DNA from: Bacteroidota bacterium
GTDB taxonomy: Bacteria > Bacteroidota > Bacteroidia > Flavobacteriales > Flavobacteriaceae
DNA: 5,675 nucleotides
Reading direction: 5' to 3'
NCBI GenBank assembly: GCA_023457535.1
Contig: JAEWLN010000111.1
Coordinates: forward strand, 1-5,675
Shown here: piece by piece, positions 1 to 4,830 of the stretch
How positions within the stretch are numbered: the stretch's first letter is position 1
How the letters are laid out: each line of letters opens with the position of its first letter
Position numbers and translations under genes: made by a program
Notes under the pieces: generated by a model
Database searches by the model: none
Seen by the model: only the letters and a program-made list of their open reading frames with translations
Told to the model about the DNA's origin: nothing

Positions 1-261
1 CTGCCGGGTTTTGACGAGAATGAATTTGCAAACCACGCCCTTGCAGACAAACGGCACTTACAGGATTTGCTGACCGAGCTGGCTATTGTACGCCAATCGA
101 CCATCGCGCTTTTTAAGACGTTCGATGATCAAACGCTCGCGCTGATGGGAACGGCATCGGGCAATGTGATGTCAGTGCGCGCTTTGGGTTTTGTGATCAT
201 CGGGCACCAGAACCACCATGAGTTGATTTATCGCGAGCGGTATTTGGGTGCAGCGGATTAG
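1..261 (+). CDS. DinB-family protein, C-terminal fragment (5' end outside window)
   Basis: The frame is open from base 1 to a TAG stop at 259-261, giving 86 C-terminal residues; the true start lies left of the window. The fragment ends in the helix typical of DinB/YfiT-like four-helix-bundle proteins: GHQNHHELIYRERYL at fragment residues 68-82. His69 and His73 of this HxxxH pattern are the likely metal ligands; the third His would be in the missing N-terminal half. Family members are usually about 150-180 residues, so roughly half is present. The family includes metal-dependent thiol transferases and many uncharacterised damage- or stress-associated proteins, so the substrate cannot be stated. 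A TTG at 67 is an internal Leu codon, not a start, because family-like sequence continues upstream of it. The gene converges on the minus-strand glycosylase gene. Family assignment is fairly sure; function is not. Confidence 0.75.
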   Translation: MPGFDENEFANHALADKRHLQDLLTELAIVRQSTIALFKTFDDQTLALMGTASGNVMSVRALGFVIIGHQNHHELIYRERYLGAAD

Positions 262-267
262 GGTTTG

Positions 268-292
268 AGATGCTGAACTTGTTTCAGCATCT
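268..292. repeat. Perfect 10-bp palindrome with 5-nt loop, REP-like or bidirectional terminator
   Basis: AGATGCTGAA (268-277) and TTCAGCATCT (283-292) are perfect reverse complements around the loop CTTGT. The hairpin lies 6 nt after the DinB-family stop codon and 46 nt from the stop of the convergent glycosylase gene. No T-tract follows on either strand, so it is not a classical intrinsic terminator, although a hairpin between convergent genes could stop or protect both transcripts. From memory, very similar 'GATGCTGAACTTGTTTCAGCATC'-like palindromes recur between genes in Flavobacterium genomes; that recollection was not checked. Only one copy is present in this window. Confidence 0.6.
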
Positions 293-338
293 GTACCAGC
301 AACTGCAAAAAGTAAGACCCGCAGCCTTCCACAAAACG

Positions 339-836
339 TCACTTTGATCCTTTGGCATGTAATTTCAACACCGCGGCCCACGCCGCAGTTTTATCCGCCA
401 ACTTCATCGTATAAGCCGGGCTTGTCGAGGGCATGACGTAAAAGTCGATGCCCGGGATAGCGCCGAATTTCCGGATGAAAAATTTATGGCTCTGCTGGCC
501 GTTAAACGCAATGGCACGAACGGTGGGATGGGTGCGCAACAAACCCGGAATGTCATTCTCCACCTGATTTTTGATGTTGCTGTCGAGGCTGCCTTCACGG
601 TCGCAATAGGCGAGCACGTCCCATAGCGCAATGCCGTGGCGCAGCATAAGCGCTTTTTTTTCTGCGAAAGCATCCGGGACAGACGCATCTTCGAGTACGG
701 AAAACATAATTTTCCAAAAGTGGTTTTGCTTATGGCCGTAATATTCCTGTTTGGCAAGCGACATGGCGCCCGGCATCGTACCAAGAATCAATAGCGTAGG
801 CGCAGAGGGAAGAATGGGCGGGAACGATGCAATCAT
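339..836 (-). CDS. DNA-deoxyinosine glycosylase (uracil-DNA glycosylase superfamily, family 6-like)
   Basis: This 165-residue protein fits the compact uracil-DNA glycosylase fold and most resembles the hypoxanthine/deoxyinosine DNA glycosylase group, which excises deaminated adenine to start base excision repair. Visible motifs are LILGTMPGAMS (residues 16-26, motif 1), YYGHKQNHFWKIM (32-44), GIALWDVL (68-75), AIAFNGQQSHKFF (108-120) and PSTSPAYT (136-143, motif 2). Asn38 sits where the proposed catalytic Asn of this family lies. The length is normal and the gene looks intact. The ATG at 836-834 overlaps the TGA of the upstream methyltransferase gene (ATGA), which indicates translational coupling. 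The MIASFPPILP N-terminus matches what I expect for family starts. Mug/TDG-like specificity for uracil or thymine mismatches is possible instead, since substrate range cannot be read from sequence alone. Confidence 0.85.
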   Translation of the reverse strand: MIASFPPILPSAPTLLILGTMPGAMSLAKQEYYGHKQNHFWKIMFSVLEDASVPDAFAEKKALMLRHGIALWDVLAYCDREGSLDSNIKNQVENDIPGLLRTHPTVRAIAFNGQQSHKFFIRKFGAIPGIDFYVMPSTSPAYTMKLADKTAAWAAVLKLHAKGSK

Positions 837-1624
837 ATTTTGGTGGCCGTTAGCGCAAACACCATCGGGATTTTATTGCCCAGTTTGGCTATGCGGAATT
901 GCCCCGGCGATTCTTCTACTGTTCCGTTAAAACAATTGTACGGCGAATAATCAAATTCATCAAACTGCTCGAGGCGCATCCCGTTTTGGATCAGCGCGTT
1001 GAGCACCTCGCCGGTCGGATGATTCCAATTAACCGATTGGTTCCGGATGGGCGCGCTTTTATCGGCGTACGTGCCTTCAGTGGTCTCGATGATAGACTCT
1101 TCATTGAAGTAAGAATAGCCAATCTTCTCAAAATCATAATCAAACATCCAAACCACAGGATGGAATTCGACAAATACCAATTGCCCGCCCGGCTTTAAAA
1201 AATTGGCAATTACTTCTGCCCATCGGTTCAGGTCCGGCAACCAGCCGATCGTGCCGTAAGAAGTGAATACGATGTCGAATTGCCCGTCGAGCCGATTGGG
1301 CAGATCATAAATATCACAACATACAAACTGCGTATCAGTGCCGAGTTGCGCAGCGGCAGATCGTGCGGCATCGATCGCGTTTTCAGAAAAATCCACACCC
1401 GTAGCGCATGCGCCCATCCGCGAGAGCGAAATCGTGTCCTGCCCGAAATGGCATTGCAGGTGCAGGATTTTTTTTCCGGCGATGTCGTTCAGGTATTGGC
1501 GTTCGATCGGTTGCAGCGAATTGCGCCCGGCCAAAAACGACGGCTGATCGTAAAAATCGGATGCCAGGTGGAAGCCCACTTTGTCGTTCCACAGTTTTTT
1601 GTTGGTCTCGATATAGTTGTCCAT
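833..1624 (-). CDS. Class I SAM-dependent methyltransferase
   Basis: This 263-residue soluble protein has a Rossmann-type SAM-binding domain. Motif I is the degenerate ILHLQCHFGQD (residues 53-63) in place of GxGxG, a variant common in one small-molecule methyltransferase subfamily. Asp78 in GVDFS is the likely ribose-binding acidic residue. CCDIYDLP (102-109) should contact the adenine, FDIVFTSYGTIGWLPD (116-131) is motif IV-like, and LKPGG (143-147) precedes the next strand. The C-terminal third (about 155-263), rich in Tyr, Phe and Trp, probably forms the substrate lid. The ATG at 1624 is supported by the family-like N-terminus (TNKKLWNDKVGFHLASDFYD, 8-27); the next Met, residue 70, would cut off the SAM site. 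There is no clear Shine-Dalgarno. An intrinsic terminator ends only 12 nt upstream. The gene overlaps the glycosylase by 4 nt. The substrate is unknown. Confidence 0.85.
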   Translation of the reverse strand: MDNYIETNKKLWNDKVGFHLASDFYDQPSFLAGRNSLQPIERQYLNDIAGKKILHLQCHFGQDTISLSRMGACATGVDFSENAIDAARSAAAQLGTDTQFVCCDIYDLPNRLDGQFDIVFTSYGTIGWLPDLNRWAEVIANFLKPGGQLVFVEFHPVVWMFDYDFEKIGYSYFNEESIIETTEGTYADKSAPIRNQSVNWNHPTGEVLNALIQNGMRLEQFDEFDYSPYNCFNGTVEESPGQFRIAKLGNKIPMVFALTATKI

Positions 1625-1636
1625 CGGTTATCGGAT

Positions 1637-1660
1637 AAAAAAAAGGACCCGAAGGCCCTT
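1637..1660 (-). terminator. Intrinsic terminator with TTCG tetraloop, after the acidic-protein gene
   Basis: Read on the minus strand, AAGGGCC (1660-1654), loop TTCG (1653-1650) and GGTCCTT (1649-1643) form a 7-bp stem with one G·T wobble (1656/1647). The run continues to give eight consecutive T (1644-1637), six of them beyond the stem. It begins 3 nt after the TAA of the acidic-protein gene. This should end the speA/DHS-like/acidic unit and insulate the methyltransferase gene, whose ATG is 12 nt past the T-tract. On the plus strand the stem is preceded, not followed, by the A-tract, so it works in one direction only. Confidence 0.85.
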
Positions 1661-1663
1661 ATG

Positions 1664-2095
1664 TTATTTGTCGTCTTCGTCGTCCTCGTCGTCCGAATCC
1701 GTGTAGTCATCCTCATCGTCGTCATCGTCGTCGTCATCTTCCTCATCATCGGATCCGCCCGGGTCTTTGGTTACGTCCACTTCCTCTTCGTCATCATCAA
1801 TGGCGTCTTCATCGTCAATTTCGATCCCTTTGATGTTTTCGATCGGCGCTACCACATCGTCTACGATATCGTCGTCTTCATCTTCAAAATTCTCCAAACG
1901 GCTCGCGAGCTTGGTGCTTACCTTTACCAAGTAAATCGTGTCCTCTGTGCGCACTTCGACGGCCTCAATCAGCTCGTTCTGTGCATTGCGGAAACGGATG
2001 ATATTCGAATCGTCATAGCCATCGGGAAACCGCTCCACGAGCAGGTTCAGGATTTCATTGGTCAATTTGGAATAATCTACAATAATTCTTTTCAT
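1664..2095 (-). CDS. Small protein with a globular N-terminus and a highly acidic Asp/Glu tail
   Basis: This 143-residue protein has two parts. Residues 1-65 look folded: MKRIIVDYSKLTNEILNLLV suggests a strand and a helix, and DTIYLVKVSTKL (52-63) looks like a strand. Residues 71-143 are a low-complexity tail in which I count 46 Asp or Glu of 73, including an unbroken acidic run at 116-130, so it should be disordered and strongly negative. No signal peptide or membrane segment is seen. I recognise the N-terminus as typical of small flavobacterial proteins; I recall some databases calling such proteins 'DNA primase', but no primase motif is visible here and I would not use that name. The gene starts 5 nt after the DHS-like stop codon, so the two are almost certainly cotranscribed, and it is followed by a strong terminator. 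Function is unknown. Confidence 0.8.
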   Translation of the reverse strand: MKRIIVDYSKLTNEILNLLVERFPDGYDDSNIIRFRNAQNELIEAVEVRTEDTIYLVKVSTKLASRLENFEDEDDDIVDDVVAPIENIKGIEIDDEDAIDDDEEEVDVTKDPGGSDDEEDDDDDDDDEDDYTDSDDEDDEDDK

Positions 2096-2100
2096 GTCTA

Positions 2101-3075
2101 TTAATAATCTAGTAGGTATGCAAAAATCAACGGCGCGACAATGGTGGCATCCGATTCAACAATAAATTTTGGGGTGGTGATATCGAGCTTGCCCCACGTG
2201 ATTTTTTCGTTCGGGACCGCTCCGGAATAGGATCCGTAACTCGTGGTCGAATCTGAAATCTGGCAAAAATAGCTCCAGAACGGCACATCGTGCATTTCCA
2301 TGTCCTGATAGAGCATCGGAACGACGCAAATCGGGAAATCGCCGGCAATACCGCCGCCAATCTGGAAAAACCCGATGCCTTTTCCGGCGCAGTTCTTTGT
2401 ATACCAATCGGCCAGCCACATCATGTATTCGATGCCGCTTTTCATCGTCGTGGGTTTGAACTCGCCTTTGATGCAGTACGAGGCGAAGATGTTGCCCATG
2501 GTGGAGTCTTCCCATCCCGGAACTACAATAGGCAGGTTTTTCTCGGCCGCGGCCACCATCCACGAATCTTTGGGATTGATCTCGTAGTATTGCTCCAAAA
2601 CCCCCGAATTGATCATCTGGTACATGAATTCGTGCGGAAAGTAACGCTCTCCTTTGGAGTCTGCGTTGTTCCAGATATCGTACAGATGTGATTGCAGTCT
2701 CCGGAACGCCTCCTCTTCAGGAATGCAGGTATCGGTCACGCGGTTGTAATGGTTTTCGAGCAGATCCCATTCTTCCTGCGGCGACAAATCGCGGTAATTG
2801 GGTACGCGTTTGTAGGAATTGTGCGCCACAAGGTTCATGATGTCTTCTTCTAAGTTGGCGCCCGTACACGAAATGATGTGCACTTTATCCTGACGGATCA
2901 TTTCAGCCAATGATTTGCCGAGTTCGGCCGTACTCATTGCCCCGGCCAGCGAGACGAGCATTTTGCCGTTGTCCAATAAATGTTCTTCATAGCCTTTTGC
3001 CGCGTCTACCAGGGCCGCCGCATTGAAATGCAGGTAGTGCTTTTCGATAAACTGACTGATGGGTCCTTTACTCAT
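2101..3075 (-). CDS. Deoxyhypusine synthase family protein (bacterial DHS-like)
   Basis: This 324-residue cytoplasmic protein has the NAD-dependent deoxyhypusine-synthase fold along its full length. Visible family segments are LAGAMSTA (43-50), SCTGANLEED (69-78), VPGWEDSTMG (185-194), IGGGIAGDF (239-247), SGAVPNE (284-290) and WGKLD (294-298). Lys296 in WGK matches the Lys that carries the aminobutyl imine in eukaryotic DHS, and Glu290 matches a conserved active-site Glu. The His pair that follows GGG in the human enzyme is absent here (AGDF). Most bacteria lack eIF5A, so the bacterial homologue probably acts on a free amine, as in homospermidine-type synthesis, rather than on a protein lysine; this is inference. 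It lies 77 nt after speA and 5 nt before the acidic-protein gene. The ATG at 3075 is the first in-frame start with family-like sequence; no clear Shine-Dalgarno precedes it. Confidence 0.88.
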   Translation of the reverse strand: MSKGPISQFIEKHYLHFNAAALVDAAKGYEEHLLDNGKMLVSLAGAMSTAELGKSLAEMIRQDKVHIISCTGANLEEDIMNLVAHNSYKRVPNYRDLSPQEEWDLLENHYNRVTDTCIPEEEAFRRLQSHLYDIWNNADSKGERYFPHEFMYQMINSGVLEQYYEINPKDSWMVAAAEKNLPIVVPGWEDSTMGNIFASYCIKGEFKPTTMKSGIEYMMWLADWYTKNCAGKGIGFFQIGGGIAGDFPICVVPMLYQDMEMHDVPFWSYFCQISDSTTSYGSYSGAVPNEKITWGKLDITTPKFIVESDATIVAPLIFAYLLDY

Positions 3076-3152
3076 TAGTATTTGAATTTGCCGGCTGGTT
3101 AGCCAAAGAAAAACCTTTTTTCTTAAAACTCCAACCGAAATTTATTAACTGT

Positions 3153-4550
3153 TTATTTGTCGTACCCTAAAATCTTGAGTACATCGTCCGATGTTTGAGC
3201 CTCCGAGAACACTTCCGTGGCCAATATGCCGTTCTCGTCGCGGTCGATCAATATGTGCTTGGGCTGCGGGATCAGACAGTGGTGTAACCCGCCATATCCG
3301 CCGATGGTTTCCTGATACGCGCCGGTATTGAAAAACCCGATGTAAAGCGGCTTTTCCTTGTTGTATTTGGGCAGATAGATCGCGTTCATGTTCTGCTCGG
3401 AATTATAATAATCATCGCTGTCGCATGTGAGTCCGCCCAAAAGCACGCGCTCGTAAGTGTCGTTCCAGCGGTTGACGGCCAGCATCACAAAACGCTTGTT
3501 GATCGCCCAGGTATCGGGCAGGGTAGTGATGAACGACGAATCGATCATGTTCCACTTTTCACGGTCGTTTTGTTGCTTTTGATATAAAACCTGATAGATC
3601 GCCCCGCCTGATTCCCCTACGGTAAACGATCCGAATTCGGTGAAAATGTTCGGCACTTCGACTTCTTCCTCGTCGCACGCGATCTTGATCTGGTTCAGGA
3701 TCTCATCGATCATGTATTGGTAATCATATTCGAAAGCAAGCGAATTCTTGATCGGAAAGCCGCCGCCAATGTTGAGTCCGTCCAGCGAAGGACATTCGCG
3801 CTTGAGTGCAATGTACACCTTGATACACTTGCTCAGCTCATTCCAGTAATAGGCGGTGTCGTTGATGCCGGTGTTGATGAAAAAGTGGAGCATCTTAAGC
3901 TCGAGATTCGGGTTTTCCTGGATTTGTTTGCGGTAAAACCCGACAATATTTTTATACCCGATGCCCAAACGCGAGGTGTAAAATTCAAATTTGGGCTCTT
4001 CTTCAGCCGCGATCCGGATCCCGATCTTGAATTTTCCTTTGATTTCAGAGGTCAGCAAATCGAGTTCTTCGTAATTGTCGATGATCGGGATGGTATTCTT
4101 GTGTCCGTTGTTGATCAAACGCGCAATGTTGGTAATGTATTGGTCGCGCTTGAATCCGTTGCAGATCACATAAGTCGATTTGTTGATTTTCCCCGATTTG
4201 AGCAAGCTTTCAACGATATTGATGTCAAATGCGCTCGAAGTCTCTACATGGATGTTGTTCTTGAATGCCTCATTCATCACATATGAAAAATGAGAGCTTT
4301 TCGTACAATAGCAATAGTAATATTTGCCTTCGTATTTGTTCTTCTCCATCGCGCTCCTGAACCAGTTCTTGGCGCGTTTGATGTTGTTTGAAATGGCCGG
4401 CAGATACGTGAATTTAAGCGGCGTGCCGTACTGCTCGACCAATTTCATCAAATCGATTTTGTGAAATTCCAGGTGGTCTTTGTTGAGCGTGAATTCTTCC
4501 TGCGGAAAATAATACGTTTGGTTGATCAGGTCGATGTATTTGGTGTTCAT
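3153..4550 (-). CDS. speA: Arginine decarboxylase, short fold-III type
   Basis: This 465-residue PLP enzyme of the alanine-racemase/ornithine-decarboxylase fold is predicted to convert arginine to agmatine, the first step of polyamine synthesis from arginine. The N-terminal barrel carries YCTKSSHF (81-88), where Lys84 should bind PLP, and GGGF (262-265), which should hold the cofactor phosphate. TEFGSF (304-309) stands where related enzymes have EPGR. CDSDD (376-380) contains the Cys-Asp pair of the dimer-interface active site, and FFNTGAYQ (407-414) contributes the conserved Tyr. It is much shorter than the E. coli SpeA type (about 650 residues) but matches the length I expect in flavobacteria. 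Substrate choice is inferred from overall resemblance; another basic or carboxylated polyamine precursor cannot be excluded. The start at 4550 has no clear Shine-Dalgarno. A palindrome lies 25 nt upstream, and a strong promoter about 230 nt upstream. Confidence 0.88.
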   Translation of the reverse strand: MNTKYIDLINQTYYFPQEEFTLNKDHLEFHKIDLMKLVEQYGTPLKFTYLPAISNNIKRAKNWFRSAMEKNKYEGKYYYCYCTKSSHFSYVMNEAFKNNIHVETSSAFDINIVESLLKSGKINKSTYVICNGFKRDQYITNIARLINNGHKNTIPIIDNYEELDLLTSEIKGKFKIGIRIAAEEEPKFEFYTSRLGIGYKNIVGFYRKQIQENPNLELKMLHFFINTGINDTAYYWNELSKCIKVYIALKRECPSLDGLNIGGGFPIKNSLAFEYDYQYMIDEILNQIKIACDEEEVEVPNIFTEFGSFTVGESGGAIYQVLYQKQQNDREKWNMIDSSFITTLPDTWAINKRFVMLAVNRWNDTYERVLLGGLTCDSDDYYNSEQNMNAIYLPKYNKEKPLYIGFFNTGAYQETIGGYGGLHHCLIPQPKHILIDRDENGILATEVFSEAQTSDDVLKILGYDK

Positions 4551-4575
4551 TAGCTTCGTCGGATTTGAAAATTGA

Positions 4576-4600
4576 GATTAAATAGAAACGCGATTTAATC
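4576..4600. promoter_or_regulatory. Perfect 8-bp palindrome ahead of speA (possible operator or leader hairpin)
   Basis: GATTAAAT (4576-4583) and ATTTAATC (4593-4600) are perfect reverse complements separated by 9 nt. The element lies 25 nt upstream of the speA ATG. The 17-nt centre-to-centre spacing and AT-rich half-sites fit a dimeric DNA-binding repressor, or a weak RNA hairpin in the leader. It is less convincing as a terminator for the small upstream frame, because the stem is nearly all A/T and only a short broken T-run follows on the minus strand. Confidence 0.4.
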
Positions 4601-4605
4601 ACTTC

Positions 4606-4773
4606 TCAAACCCGGATGTTGGCATAAATGATCGGTAATTTTTCCTGATTGAGCGAGAAATCAAAAACCGACGAGGGTTTGAACGGCGCACATTTGCGCA
4701 ACAACCAAAAAAGGTTCAGGACCGTTTTGCCTTGAGCGGGCGCGTTGTTGCTCGTGTTCTGGTTTTTGTTCAT
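4606..4773 (-). CDS. Possible small protein or leader peptide, 55 codons, unrecognised
   Basis: An ATG at 4773-4771 opens a frame that ends in TGA at 4608-4606, coding for 55 residues beginning MNKNQNTSNNAPAQGK. The first 16 residues are polar and Asn-rich; residues 17-27 (TVLNLFWLLRK) could form a short amphipathic helix; the rest (FDFSLNQEKLPIIYANIRV, 37-55) has mixed composition. I recognise no family. The case for it rests on position: a perfect Bacteroidota -7 element ends 5 nt before the ATG, so the message would be leaderless or nearly so. Against it, there is no Shine-Dalgarno, the length is within chance, and the same RNA could simply be an untranslated speA leader. It contains only two Arg codons, so an arginine-starvation attenuator peptide is not supported. 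Existence is uncertain. Confidence 0.35.
   Translation of the reverse strand: MNKNQNTSNNAPAQGKTVLNLFWLLRKCAPFKPSSVFDFSLNQEKLPIIYANIRV
4686..4751 (-). promoter_or_regulatory. Overlapping alternative stems in the speA leader
   Basis: On the minus strand, GCAACAAC (4751-4744) can pair perfectly with GTTGTTGC (4705-4698), enclosing 38 nt. A second hairpin, GCGCA (4699-4695), loop AATG, TGCGC (4690-4686), shares bases 4698-4699 with the first, so the two cannot form fully at the same time. Such an arrangement is what an attenuator or RNA switch would need, but 8-bp and 5-bp repeats can occur by chance in this length, and neither is followed by a clear T-tract. No ligand-binding core is recognised. 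Confidence 0.25.
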
Positions 4774-4778
4774 CAGGG

Positions 4779-4810
4779 CAAATGTAAAAAATAATGTAAG
4801 TGAAATGCAA
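4779..4810 (-). promoter_or_regulatory. Bacteroidota-type promoter facing speA
   Basis: On the minus strand, TACATTTG (4786-4779) matches the Bacteroidota -7 consensus TAnnTTTG exactly, and TTG (4810-4808) lies 21 nt upstream as the -33 element, within the spacing reported for Flavobacterium. Transcription should start at about 4773-4775, at or next to the ATG of the 55-codon frame. It lies 20 nt beyond the aroB stop and points toward speA, so it most likely drives the speA, DHS-like and acidic-protein unit. Confidence 0.75.
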
Positions 4811-4830
4811 CCGATTTTATTAAAAATATA

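Larger units (their letters stand above)
4551..4830 (-). other. Intergenic region between aroB and speA, likely speA leader
   Basis: This 280-nt interval holds one perfect Bacteroidota promoter near the aroB side, a 55-codon reading frame starting almost at the predicted transcription start, two mutually exclusive inverted repeats in the middle, and a perfect 8-bp palindrome close to speA. If the promoter serves speA, the transcript would have a leader of about 225 nt. I do not recognise any known riboswitch class. The sequence just after the aroB stop is AT-rich and has no convincing terminator, so read-through from aroB is possible. Confidence 0.6.

Noticed and set aside
67..261. TTG at 67 as start of a complete 64-residue protein
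   Set aside because: Coding sequence continues upstream to the window edge, and the protein ends in a DinB-family C-terminal helix, so this is a truncated larger gene.
1664..2095. Calling the acidic protein a DNA primase
   Set aside because: No zinc-binding, TOPRIM or other primase motif is visible, and half of the protein is a low-complexity acidic tail; the name appears to be a propagated annotation.
1280..2104. Long plus-strand open frame of 274 codons with a Val/Ile-rich, membrane-like segment
   Set aside because: It is antisense to the methyltransferase and the acidic protein. The hydrophobic run is the complement of Asp/Glu codons, not a real transmembrane protein.
2290..2691. Plus-strand open frame of 133 codons, and an alternative minus-strand frame at 2156-2563
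   Set aside because: Both are shadows of the DHS-like gene, whose own frame is conserved end to end.
3106..3124. A/T-only hairpin (AAGAAAAA and TTTTTCTT) in the 77-nt gap between speA and the DHS-like gene, considered as a terminator or attenuator
   Set aside because: The stem is nearly all A:T, the loop is 3 nt, and no T-tract follows on the minus strand. A nearby TAAATTTC is one base off the -7 consensus and lacks a good -33 partner, so no promoter is called either.
3717..4286. Plus-strand open frame of 189 codons
   Set aside because: It lies entirely antisense to speA, which has clear family motifs throughout; the frame has no recognisable domain.
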